Below are positions 1 through 12,100 of a stretch of DNA of 64,000 nucleotides, one piece after another (position 1 is the stretch's first letter; every line of letters begins with the position of its first letter). Source of the DNA: Apostichopus japonicus. Taxonomy: Eukaryota; Echinodermata; Holothuroidea; Aspidochirotida; Stichopodidae. The stretch spans positions 26,225,398-26,289,397 of the forward strand of contig NC_092577.1 of NCBI RefSeq assembly GCF_037975245.1, read 5' to 3'. The notes under the pieces are model-generated. The model made no database searches. It saw nothing but the letters and a program-made list of their open reading frames with translations, and had not been told where the DNA came from. The translations under genes and the position numbers were made by a program.

Positions 1-3000
1 CACCAATATCATTCGACTTCCGGTGGTCCCTAGGATCCACGTGCACACTGACTATGAAGTTGGTCCGACATTCCGTGCCTGAGATATCGCGTTTACAAAG
101 TTCGTCACCATTTCTCTCCTGGTGACCCCAAATGACCTTTGACCTGCACCAAAATCCTTCGACTTCCGGTGGTCCCTAGGATCCACGTGCACACTGACTA
201 TGAAGTTGGCCCGACATTCCGTGCCTGAGATATCGCGTTTACAAAGTTCGTCACCATTTCTCAACTGGTGACCCCAAATGACCTTTGACCTCTACCAAAA
301 TCCTTCGACTTCCGGTGGTCCCTAGGATCCACGTGCACACTGACTATGAAGTTGGTCCGACATTCCGTGCCTGAGATATCGCGTTTACAAAGTTCGTCAC
401 CATTTCTCAACTGGTGACCCCAAATGACCTTTGACCTCTACCAAAATCCTTCGACTTCCGGTGGTCCCTTGGATCCACGTGCACACTGACTATGAAGTTG
501 GTCCGACATTCCGTGCCTGAGATATCGCGTTTACAAAGTTCGTCACCATTTCTCAACTGGTGACCCCAAATGACCTTTGACCTGCACCAAAATCCTTCGA
601 CTTCCGGTGGTCCCTAGGATCCACGTGCACACTGACTATGAAGTTGGCCCGACATTCCGTGCCTGAGATATCGCGTTTACAAAGTTCGTCACCATTTCTC
701 AACTGGTGACCCCAAATGACCTTTGACCTCTACCAAAATCCTTCGACTTCCGGTGGTCCCTAGGATCCAAATGCACACTGACTATGAAGTTGGTCCGACA
801 TTCCGTGCCTGAGATATCGCGTTTACAAAGTTCGTCACCATTTCTCAACTGGTGACCCCAAATGACCTTTGACCTCTACCAAAATCCTTCGACTTCCGGT
901 GGTCCCTAGGATCCACGTGCACACTGACTATGAAGTTGGTCCGACATTCCGTGCCTGAGATATCGCGTTTACAAAGTTCGTCACCATTTCTCAACTGGTG
1001 ACCCCAAATGACCTTTGACCTCCACCAATATCCTTCGACTTCCGGTGGTCCCTAGGATTAACGTGCACACTGACTATGAAGTTGGCCCGACATTCCGTGC
1101 CTGAGATATCGCGTTTACAAAGTTCGTCACCATTTCTCAACTGGTGACCCCAAATGACCTTTGACCTCCACCAATATCCTTCGACTTCCGGTGGTCCCTA
1201 GGATCCACGTGCACACTGACTATGAAGTTGGTCCGACATTCCGTGCCTGAGATATCGCGTTTACAAAGTTCGTCACCATTTCTCAACTGGTGACCCCAAA
1301 TGACCTTTGACCTCCACCAATATCCTTCGACTTCCGGTGGTCCCTAGGATCCACGTGCACACTGACTATGAAGTTGGCCCGACATTCCGTGCCTGAGATA
1401 TCGCGTTTACAAAGTTCGTCACCATTTCTCAACTGGTGACCCCAAATGACCTTTGACCTCCACCAATATCCTTCGACTTCCGGTGGTCCCTAGGATCCAC
1501 GTGCACACTGACTATGAAGTTGGCCCGACATTCCGTGCCTGAGATATCGCGTTTACAAAGTTCGTCACCATTTCTCAACTGGTGACCCCAAATGACCTTT
1601 GACCTCCACCAATATCCTTGGACTTCCGGTGGTCCCTAGGATCCACGTGCACACTGACTATGAAGTTGGTCCGACATTCCGTGCCTGAGATATCGCGTTT
1701 ACAAAGTTCGTCACCATTTCTCAACTGGTGACCCCAAATGACCTTTGACCTCCACCAATATCCTTGGACTTCCGGTGGTCCCTAGGATCCACGTGCACAC
1801 TGACTATGAAGTTGGTCCGACATTCCGTGCCTGAGATATCGCGTTTACAAAGTTCGTCACCATTTCTCAACTGGTGACCCCAAATGACCTTTGACCTCCA
1901 CCAATATCCTTCGACTTCCGGTGGTCCCTAGGATCCACGTGCACACTGACTATGAAGTTGGTCCGACATTCCGTGCCTGAGATATCGCGTTTACAAAGTT
2001 CGTCACCATTTCTCAACTGGTGACCCCAAATGACCTTTGACCTCCACCAATATCCTTCGACTTCCGGTGGTCCCTAAGATCCACGTGCACACTGACTATG
2101 AAGTTGGTCCGACATTCCGTGCCTGAGATATCGCGTTTACAAAGTTCGTCACCATTTCTCCCCTGGTGACCCCAAATGACCTTTGACCTCCACCAATATC
2201 CTTCGACTTCCGGTGGTCCCTAGGATCCACGTTCACACTGACTATGAAGTTGGTCCGACATTCCGTGCCTGAGATATCGCGTTTACAAAGTTCGTCACCA
2301 TTTCTCCCCTGGTGACCCCAAATGACCTTTGACCTCCACCAATATCCTTCGACTTCCGGTGGTCCCTAGGATCCACGTGCACACTGACTATGAAGTTGGT
2401 CCGACATTCCGTGCCTGAGATATCGCGTTTACAAAGTTCGTCACCATTTCTCAACTGGTGACCCCAAATGACCTTTGACCTCCACCAATATCCTTCGACT
2501 TCCGGTGGTCCCTAGGATCCACGTGCACACTGACTATGAAGTTGGTCCGACATTCCGTGCCTGAGATATCGCGTTTACAAAGTTCGTCACCATTTCTCCC
2601 CTGGTGACCCCAAATGACCTTTGACCTCCACCAATATCCTTCGACTTCCGGTGGTCCCTAGGATCCACGTTCACACTGACTATGAAGTTGGTCCGACATT
2701 CCGTGCCTGAGATATCGCGTTTACAAAGTTCGTCACCATTTCTCCCCTGGTGACCCCAAATGACCTTTGACCTCCACCAATATCCTTCGACTTCCGGTGG
2801 TCCCTAGGATCCACGTGCACACTGACTATGAAGTTGGTCCGACATTCCGTGCCTGAGATATCGCGTTTACAAAGTTCGTCACCATTTCTCCTCTGGTGAC
2901 CCCAAATGACCTTTGACCTCCACCAATATCCTTCGACTTCCGGTGGTCCCTAGGATCCACGTGCACACTGACTATGAAGTTGGTCCGACATTCCGTGCCT

Positions 3001-3227
3001 GAGATATCGCGTTTACAAAGTTCGTCACCATTTCTCAACTGGTGACCCCAAATGACCTTTGACCTCCACCAATATCCTTCGACTTCCGGTGGTCCCTAGG
3101 ATCCACGTGCACACTGACTATGAAGTTGGTCCGACATTCCGTGCCTGAGATATCGCGTTTACAAAGTTCGTCACCATTTCTCCCCTGGTGACCCCAAATG
3201 ACCTTTGACCTCCACCAATATCCTTCG

Positions 3228-3236
3228 ACTTCCGGT
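3228..3236 (-). promoter_or_regulatory. ETS-type consensus in satellite A monomer
   Basis: The minus strand reads ACCGGAAGT, a full match to the ETS-family consensus (GGAA core with CC upstream and GT downstream). It lies 14 bases from the E-box of the same monomer. It recurs in essentially every monomer because the ACTTCCGGT stretch hardly varies. It could be chance in a short consensus that was then amplified. Confidence 0.35.
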
Positions 3237-3249
3237 GGTCCCTAGGATC

Positions 3250-3255
3250 CACGTG
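3250..3255. promoter_or_regulatory. CACGTG E-box in satellite A monomer
   Basis: This palindromic CACGTG overlaps the BamHI site GGATCC. It is present in most monomers. It is lost in GGATTAACG copies (near 1057, 4267, 26453, 28933, 33166) and GTTCAC copies (near 2231, 2669, 9676, 14347, 19018, 23396, 25001). It matches the bHLH class bound by MYC/MAX and USF in animals. Functional use is inference. Confidence 0.3.
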
Positions 3256-3315
3256 CACACTGACTATGAAGTTGGTCCGACATTCCGTGCCTGAGATATC
3301 GCGTTTACAAAGTTC

Positions 3316-3338
3316 GTCACCATTTCTCAACTGGTGAC
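3316..3338 (+). other. Stem-loop in satellite A monomer (one of about 245)
   Basis: GTCACCA (positions 106-112) and TGGTGAC (122-128) are perfect 7-base inverted repeats around a 9-base loop. The arms are almost invariant along the array. The exception is an A-to-C change at position 112 in some copies (for example near 3760, 5511, 24341, 28427 and 32805), which removes the innermost pair. The loop is the most variable part of the monomer: TTTCTCAAC, TTTCTCCCC, TTTCTCCTC, TTTCTCATC, TTTCTCAAT, TTTCTAAAC and TTTCTTCCC all occur. Whether it folds as a DNA cruciform or an RNA hairpin cannot be told from sequence. Confidence 0.6.
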
Positions 3339-6300
3339 CCCAAATGACCTTTGACCTGCACCAAAATCCTTCGACTTCCGGTGGTCCCTAGGATCCACGT
3401 GCACACTGACTATGAAGTTGGCCCGACATTCCGTGCTTGAGATATCGCGTTTACAAAGTTCGTCACCATTTCTCAACTGGTGACCCCAAATGACCTTTGA
3501 CCTGCACCAAAATCCTTCGACTTCCGGTGGTCCCTAGGATCCACGTGCACACTGACTATGAAGTTGGCCCGACATTCCGTGCCTGAGATATCGCGTTTAC
3601 AAAGTTCGTCACCATTTCTCAACTGGTGACCCCAAATGACCTTTGACCTCCACCAAAATCCTTCGACTTCCGGTGGTCCGTAGGATCCACGTGCACACTG
3701 ACTATGAAGTTGGTCCGACATTCCGTGCCTGAGATATCGCGTTTACAAAGTTCGTCACCCTTTCTCAACTGGTGACCCCAAATGACCTTTGACCTCCACC
3801 AAAATCCTTCGACTTCCGGTGGTCCCTAGGATCCACGTGCACACTGACTATGAAGTTGGTCCGACATTCCGTGCCTGAGATATCGCGTTTACAAAGTTCG
3901 TCACCATTTCTCAACTGGTGACCTCAAATGACCTTTGACCTCTACCAAAATCCTTCGACTTCCGGTGGTCTCTAGGATCCACGTGCACACTGACTATGAA
4001 GTTGGTCCGACATTCCGTGCCTGAGATATCGCGTTTACAAGTTCGTCACCATTTCTCAACTGGTGACCTCAAATGACCTTTGACCTCCACCAAAATCCTT
4101 CGACTTCCGGTGGTCCCTAGGATCCACGTGCACACTGACTATGAAGTTGGTCCGACATTCCGTGCCTGAGATATCGCGTTTACAAAGTTCGTCACCATTT
4201 CTCAACTGGTGACCCCAAATGACCTTTGACCTCCACCAATATCCTTCGACTTCCGGTGGTCCCTAGGATTAACGTGCACACTGACTATGAAGTTGGCCCG
4301 ACATTCCGTGCCTGAGATATCGCGTTTACAAAGTTCGTCACCATTTCTCAACTGGTGACCCCAAATGACCTTTGACCTCCACCAATATCCTTCGACTTCC
4401 GGTGGTCCCTAGGATCCACGTGCACACTGACTATGAAGTTGGTCCGACATTCCGTGCCTGAGATATCGCGTTTACAAAGTTCGTCACCATTTCTCAACTG
4501 GTGACCCCAAATGACCTTTGACCTCCACCAATATCCTTCGACTTCCGGTGGTCCCTAGGATCCACGTGCACACTGACTATGAAGTTGGCCCGACATTCCG
4601 TGCCTGAGATATCGCGTTTACAAAGTTCGTCACCATTTCTCCCCTGGTGACCCCAAATGACCTTTGACCTCCACCAATATCCTTCGACTTCCGGTGGTCC
4701 CTAGGATCCACGTGCACACTGACTATGAAGTTGGTCCGACATTCCGTGCCTGAGATATCGCGTTTACAAAGTTCGTCACCATTTCTCAACTGGTGACCCC
4801 AAATGACCTTTGACCTCTACCAAAATCCTTGGACTTCCGGTGGTCCCTAGGATCCACGTGCACACTGACTATGAAGTTGGTCCGACATTCCGTGCCTGAG
4901 ATATCGCGTTTACAAAGTTCGTCACCATTTCTCAACTGGTGACCCCAAATGACCTTTGACCTGCACCAATATCCTTCGACTTCCGGTGGTCCCTAGGATC
5001 CACGTGCACACTGACTATGAAGTTGGTCCGACATTCCGTGCCTGAGATATCGCGTTTACAAAGTTCGTCACCATTTCTCAACTGGTGACCCCAAATGACC
5101 TTTGACCTGCACCAAAATCCTTCGACTTCCGGTGGTCCCTAGGATCCACGTGCACACTGACTATGAAGTTGGCCCGACATTCCGTGCCTGAGATATCGCG
5201 TTTACAAAGTTCGTCACCATTTCTCAACTGGTGACCCCAAATGACCTTTGACCTGCACCAAAATCCTTCGACTTCCGGTGGTCCCTAGGATCCACGTGCA
5301 CACTGACTATGAAGTTGGCCCGACATTCCGTGCCTGAGATATCGCGTTTACAAAGTTCGTCACCATTTCTCAACTGGTGACCCCAAATGACCTTTGACCT
5401 CCACCAAAATCCTTCGACTTCCGGTGGTCCCTAGGATCCACGTGCACACTGACTATGAAGTTGGTCCGACATTCCGTGCCTGAGATATCGCGTTTACAAA
5501 GTTCGTCACCCTTTCTAAACTGGTGACCCCAAATGACCTTTGACCTCCACCAAAATCCTTCGACTTCCGGTGGTCCCTAGGATCCACGTGCACACTGACT
5601 ATGAAGTTGGTCCGACATTCCGTGCCTGAGATATCGCGTTTACAAAGTTCGTCACCCTTTCTCAACTGGTGACCTCAAATGACCTTTGACCTCTACCAAA
5701 ATCCTTCGACTTCCGGTGGTCTCTAGGATCCACGTGCACACTGACTATGAAGTTGGTCCGACATTCCGTGCCTGAGATATCGCGTTTACAAGTTCGTCAC
5801 CATTTCTCAACTGGTGACCTCAAATGACCTTTGACCTCCACCAAAATCCTTCGACTTCCGGTGGTCCCTAGGATCCACGTGCACACTGACTATGAAGTTG
5901 GTCCGACATTCCGTGCCTGAGATATCGCGTTTACAAAGTTCGTCACCATTTCTCAACTGGTGACCCCAAATGACCTTTGACCTCCACCAATATCCTTCGA
6001 CTTCCGGTGGTCCCTAGGATCCACGTGCACACTGACTATGAAGTTGGTCCGACATTCCGTGCCTGAGATATCGCGTTTACAAAGTTCGTCACCATTTCTC
6101 AACTGGTGACCCCAAATGACCTTTGACCTCCACCAATATCCTTCGACTTCCGGTGGTCCCTAGGATCCACGTGCACACTGACTATGAAGTTGGCCCGACA
6201 TTCCGTGCCTGAGATATCGCGTTTACAAAGTTCGTCACCATTTCTCCCCTGGTGACCCCAAATGACCTTTGACCTCCACCAATATCCTTCGACTTCCGGT

Positions 6301-6830
6301 GGTCCCTAGGATCCACGTGCACACTGACTATGAAGTTGGTCCGACATTCCGTGCCTGAGATATCGCGTTTACAAAGTTCGTCACCATTTCTCAACTGGTG
6401 ACCCCAAATGACCTTTGACCTCTACCAAAATCCTTGGACTTCCGGTGGTCCCTAGGATCCACGTGCACACTGACTATGAAGTTGGTCCGACATTCCGTGC
6501 CTGAGATATCGCGTTTACAAAGTTCGTCACCATTTCTCAACTGGTGACCTCAAATGACCTTTGACCTCTACCAAAATCCTTCGACTTCCGGTGGTCCCTA
6601 GGATCCACGTGCACACTGACTATGAAGTTGGTCCGACATTCCGTGCCTGAGATATCGCGTTTACAAAGTTCGTCACCATTTCTCAACTGGTGACCTCAAA
6701 TGACCTTTGACCTGCACCAAAATCCTTCGACTTCCGGTGGTCCCTTGGATCCACGTGCACACTGACTATGAAGTTGGTCCGACATTCCGTGCCTGAGATA
6801 TCGCGTTTACAAAGTTCGTCACCATTTCTC
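3330..6830. repeat. Satellite A block duplication, offset 1751 bp (12 monomers)
   Basis: Variant landmarks at 3760 (CACCC at site 112) and 4034 (145-bp monomer) recur at 5511 and 5785. Both offsets are 1751 bp, which is 12 monomers minus one base. Further right the offset falls to 1605 bp (the CC-loop monomer near 4577 against 6182), because the GGATTAACG monomer near 4267 has no partner near 6018. This is a tandem duplication of 12 monomers followed by loss of one. Limits are approximate. Confidence 0.8.
3335..3357 (-). promoter_or_regulatory. Nuclear-receptor-like DR1 + DR4 half-site cluster (one of about 245)
   Basis: Read on the minus strand, this segment is AGGTCA, one spacer base, AGGTCA, a four-base spacer TTTG, then GGGTCA. 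The first pair is a perfect DR1, the consensus bound by HNF4, COUP-TF and RXR heterodimers in animals. The second pair is a near-consensus DR4. Monomers with position 130 changed from C to T, such as the one with GACCTCAAATG near 3921, have three perfect AGGTCA half-sites. About 15 copies carry GACATTTGACC and lose the middle half-site. The match is direct; binding is not shown. Confidence 0.45.
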
Positions 6831-8000
6831 AACTGGTGACCCCAAATGACATTTGACCTCCACCAAAATCCTTCGACTTCCGGTGGTCCCTAGGATCCAC
6901 GTGCACACTGACTATGAAGTTGGTCCGACATTCCGTGCCTGAGATATCGCGTTTACAAAGTTCGTCACCATTTCTCAACTGGTGACCCCAAATGACCTTT
7001 GACCTCCACCAATATCCTTCGACTTCCGGTGGTCCCTAGGATCCACGTGCACACTGACTATGAAGTTGGTCCGACATTCCGTGCCTGAGATATCGCGTTT
7101 ACAAAGTTCGTCACCATTTCTCAACTGGTGACCCCAAATGACCTTTGACCTCCACCAATATCCTTCGACTTCCGGTGGTCCCTAGGATCCACGTGCACAC
7201 TGACTATGAAGTTGGCCCGACATTCCGTGCCTGAGATATCGCGTTTACAAAGTTCGTCACCATTTCTCAACTGGTGACCCCAAATGACCTTTGACCTCCA
7301 CCAATATCCTTCGACTTCCGGTGGTCCCTAGGATCCACGTGCACACTGACTATGAAGTTGGTCCGACATTCCGTGCCTGAGATATCGCGTTTACAAAGTT
7401 CGTCACCATTTCTCAACTGGTGACCCCAAATGACCTTTGACCTCTACCAAAATCCTTGGACTTCCGGTGGTCCCTAGGATCCACGTGCACACTGACTATG
7501 AAGTTGGTCCGACATTCCGTGCCTGAGATATCGCGTTTACAAAGTTCGTCACCATTTCTCAACTGGTGACCTCAAATGACCTTTGACCTCTACCAAAATC
7601 CTTCGACTTCCGGTGGTCCCTAGGATCCACGTGCACACTGACTATGAAGTTGGTCCGACATTCCGTGCCTGAGATATCGCGTTTACAAAGTTCGTCACCA
7701 TTTCTCAACTGGTGACCTCAAATGACCTTTGACCTGCACCAAAATCCTTCGACTTCCGGTGGTCCCTTGGATCCACGTGCACACTGACTATGAAGTTGGT
7801 CCGACATTCCGTGCCTGAGATATCGCGTTTACAAAGTTCGTCACCATTTCTCAACTGGTGACCCCAAATGACATTTGACCTCCACCAAAATCCTTCGACT
7901 TCCGGTGGTCCCTAGGATCCACGTGCACACTGACTATGAAGTTGGTCCGACATTCCGTGCCTGAGATATCGCGTTTACAAAGTTCGTCACCATTTCTCAA
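5960..8000. repeat. Satellite A tandem duplication of 7 monomers (1022 bp)
   Basis: CCTTGG (site 16), CCCTTGG (site 34) and GACATTT (site 139) occur in the same order in two blocks. Pairs such as 6431/7453, 6741/7763 and 6848/7870 give an offset of exactly 1022 bp, seven monomers. The copies are not fully identical: the loop near 6244 is CCCC-type while its partner near 7266 is CAAC-type. This suggests a later change or gene conversion. Limits are approximate. Confidence 0.82.
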
Positions 8001-9101
8001 CTGGTGACCCCAAATGACCTTTGACCTCCACCAATATCCTTCGACTTCCGGTGGTCCCTAGGATCCACGTGCACACTGACTATGAAGTTGGTCCGACATT
8101 CCGTGCCTGAGATATCGCGTTTACAAAGTTCGTCACCATTTCTCAACTGGTGACCCCAAATGACCTTTGACCTCCACCAATATCCTTCGACTTCCGGTGG
8201 TCCCTAGGATCCACGTGCACACTGACTATGAAGTTGGTCCGACATTCCGTGCCTGAGATATCGCGTTTACAAAGTTCGTCACCATTTCTCAACTGGTGAC
8301 CCCAAATGACCTTTGACCTCCACCAATATCCTTCGACTTCCGGTGGTCCCTAGGATCCACGTGCACACTGACTATGAAGTTGGCCCGACATTCCGTGCCT
8401 GAGATATCGCGTTTACAAAGTTCGTCACCATTTCTCAACTGGTGACCCCAAATGACCTTTGACCTCCACCAATATCCTTCGACTTCCGGTGGTCCCTAGG
8501 ATCCACGTGCACACTGACTATGAAGTTGGTCCGACATTCCGTGCCTGAGATATCGCGTTTACAAAGTTCGTCACCATTTCTCAACTGGTGACCCCAAATG
8601 ACCTTTGACCTCCACCAATATCCTTCGACTTCCGGTGGTCCCTAGGATCCACGTGCACACTGACTATGAAGTTGGTCCGACATTCCGTGCCTGAGATATC
8701 GCGTTTACAAAGTTCGTCACCATTTCTCAACTGGTGACCCCAAATGACCTTTGACCTCCACCAATATCCTTCGACTTCCGGTGGTCCCTAGGATCCACGT
8801 GCACACTGACTATGAAGTTGGTCCGACATTCCGTGCCTGAGATATCGCGTTTACAAAGTTCGTCACCATTTCTCAACTGGTGACCCCAAATGACCTTTGA
8901 CCTCCACCAATATCCTTCGACTTCCGGTGGTCCCTAGGATCCACGTGCACACTGACTATGAAGTTGGTCCGACATTCCGTGCCTGAGATATCGCGTTTAC
9001 AAAGTTCGTCACCATTTCTCCCCTGGTGACCCCAAATGACCTTTGACCTCCACCAATATCCTTCGACTTCCGGTGGTCCCTAGGATCCACGTGCACACTG
9101 A

Positions 9102-12100
9102 CTATGAAGTTGGTCCGACATTCCGTGCCTGAGATATCGCGTTTACAAAGTTCGTCACCATTTCTCCCCTGGTGACCCCAAATGACATTTGACCTCCACC
9201 AAAATCCTTCGACTTCCGGTGGTCCCTAGGATCCACGTGCACACTGACTATGAAGTTGGTCTGACATTCCGTGCCTGAGATATCGCGTTTACAAAGTTCG
9301 TCACCATTTCTCAACTGGTGACCCCAAATGACCTTTGACCTCCACCAATATCCTTCGACTTCCGGTGGTCCCTAGGATCCACGTGCACACTGACTATGAA
9401 GTTGGTCCGACATTCCGTGCCTGAGATATCGCGTTTACAAAGTTCGTCACCATTTCTCAACTGGTGACCCCAAATGACCTTTGACCTCCACCAATATCCT
9501 TCGACTTCCGGTGGTCCCTAGGATCCACGTGCACACTGACTATGAAGTTGGTCCGACATTCCGTGCCTGAGATATCGCGTTTACAAAGTTCGTCACCATT
9601 TCTCCCCTGGTGACCCCAAATGACCTTTGACCTCCACCAATATCCTTCGACTTCCGGTGGTCCCTAGGATCCACGTTCACACTGACTATGAAGTTGGTCC
9701 GACATTCCGTGCCTGAGATATCGCGTTTACAAAGTTCGTCACCATTTCTCCCCTGGTGACCCCAAATGACCTTTGACCTCCACCAATATCCTTCGACTTC
9801 CGGTGGTCCCTAGGATCCACGTGCACACTGACTATGAAGTTGGTCCGACATTCCGTGCCTGAGATATCGCGTTTACAAAGTTCGTCACCATTTCTCCTCT
9901 GGTGACCCCAAATGACCTTTGACCTGCACCAATATCCTTCGACTTCCGGTGGTCCCTAGGATCCACGTGCACACTGACTATGAAGTTGGTCCGACATTCC
10001 GTGCCTGAGATATCGCGTTTACAAAGTTCGTCACCATTTCTCAACTGGTGACCCCAAATGACCTTTGACCTCCACCAATATCCTTCGACTTCCGGTGGTC
10101 CCTAGGATCCACGTGCACACTGACTATGAAGTTGGTCCGACATTCCGTGCCTGAGATATCGCGTTTACAAAGTTCGTCACCATTTCTCCCCTGGTGACCC
10201 CAAATGACCTTTGACCTGCACCAATATCCTTCGACTTCCGGTGGTCCCTAGGATCCACGTGCACACTGACTATGAAGTTGGTCCGACATTCCGTGCCTGA
10301 GATATCGCGTTTACAAAGTTCGTCACCATTTCTCAACTGGTGACCCCAAATGACCTTTGACCTGCACCAAAATCCTTCGACTTCCGGTGGTCCCTAGGAT
10401 CCACGTGCACACTGACTATGAAGTTGGCCCGACATTCCGTGCCTGAGATATCGCGTTTACAAAGTTCGTCACCATTTCTCAACTGGTGACCCCAAATGAC
10501 CTTTGACCTGCACCAAAATCCTTCGACTTCCGGTGGTCCCTAGGATCCACGTGCACACTGACTATGAAGTTGGCCCGACATTCCGTGCCTGAGATATCGC
10601 GTTTACAAAGTTCGTCACCATTTCTCAACTGGTGACCCCAAATGACCTTTGACCTCCACCAAAATCCTTCGACTTCCGGTGGTCCCTAGGATCCACGTGC
10701 ACACTGACTATGAAGTTGGTCCGACATTCCGTGCCTGAGATATCGCGTTTACAAAGTTCGTCACCATTTCTCAACTGGTGACCCCAAATGACCTTTGACC
10801 TCCACCAAAATCCTTCGACTTCCGGTGGTCCCTAGGATCCACGTGCACACTGACTATGAAGTTGGTCCGACATTCCGTGCCTGAGATATCGCGTTTACAA
10901 AGTTCGTCACCATTTCTCAATTGGTGACCTCAAATGACCTTTGACCTCTACCAAAATCCTTCGACTTCCGGTGGTCTCTAGGATCCACGTGCACACTGAC
11001 TATGAAGTTGGTCCGACATTCCGTGCCTGAGATATCGCGTTTACAAAGTTCGTCACCATTTCTCAACTGGTGACCCCAAATGACCTTTGACCTCCACCAA
11101 TATCCTTCGACTTCCGGTGGTCCCTAGGATCCACGTGCACACTGACTATGAAGTTGGCCCGACATTCCGTGCCTGAGATATCGCGTTTACAAAGTTCGTC
11201 ACCATTTCTCATCTGGTGACCCCAAATGACCTTTGACCTCCACCAATATCCTTCGACTTCCGGTGGTCCCTAGGATCCACGTGCACACTGACTATGAAGT
11301 TGGTCCGACATTCCGTGCCTGAGATATCGCGTTTACAAAGTTCGTCACCATTTCTCAACTGGTGACCCCAAATGACCTTTGACCTCCACCAATATCCTTC
11401 GACTTCCGGTGGTCCCTAGGATCCACGTGCACACTGACTATGAAGTTGGTCCGACATTCCGTGCCTGAGATATCGCGTTTACAAGTTCGTCACCATTTCT
11501 CAACTGGTGACCTCAAATGACCTTTGACCTCCACCAAAATCCTTCGACTTCCGGTGGTCCCTAGGATCCACGTGCACACTGACTATGAAGTTGGTCCGAC
11601 ATTCCGTGCCTGAGATATCGCGTTTACAAAGTTCGTCACCATTTCTCAACTGGTGACCCCAAATGACCTTTGACCTCCACCAATATCCTTCGACTTCCGG
11701 TGGTCCCTAGGATCCACGTGCACACTGACTATGAAGTTGGTCCGACATTCCGTGCCTGAGATATCGCGTTTACAAAGTTCGTCACCATTTCTCAACTGGT
11801 GACCCCAAATGACCTTTGACCTCCACCAATATCCTTCGACTTCCGGTGGTCCCTAGGATCCACGTGCACACTGACTATGAAGTTGGCCCGACATTCCGTG
11901 CCTGAGATATCGCGTTTACAAAGTTCGTCACCATTTCTCCCCTGGTGACCCCAAATGACCTTTGACCTCCACCAATATCCTTCGACTTCCGGTGGTCCCT
12001 AGGATCCACGTGCACACTGACTATGAAGTTGGTCCGACATTCCGTGCCTGAGATATCGCGTTTACAAAGTTCGTCACCATTTCTCAACTGGTGACCCCAA

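Larger units (their letters stand above)
1..3330. repeat. Satellite A, left segment without a clear long-range HOR
   Basis: The variants here follow no long period I can confirm. From 1 to about 970 most monomers have the CTACCAAAA or GCACCAAAA form. From about 1020 to 3330 the CCACCAATATCC form dominates. G at site 16 appears near 1619 and 1765, and the CC loop and GTTCAC forms cluster at 2160-3200. Monomer 1 has a private change (ATCATTCG at about 8-15), and a copy near 755-775 has a private change next to the BamHI site (CCAAATGC). Confidence 0.75.
3211..3356 (+). repeat. Representative satellite A monomer, consensus form
   Basis: This copy carries the commonest base at every diagnostic site I tracked and serves as the reference monomer. 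In order it holds TCCACCAATA at 1-10, the ETS-like ACTTCCGGT at 18-26, an imperfect palindrome around CCTAGG and GGATCC at about 25-42, the E-box CACGTG at 40-45, the GATATC/CGCG block at about 86-93, a stem-loop at 106-128, and three nuclear-receptor half-sites on the minus strand from 125 to base 1 of the next monomer. It contains sites for BamHI, AvrII and EcoRV, so a digest would give a 146-bp ladder wherever these sites survive. Confidence 0.9.

Noticed and set aside
3219-3240. CENP-B box in satellite A at CTTCGACTTCCGGTGG
   Set aside because: Only TTCG fits; the required A is C and the CGGG is absent.
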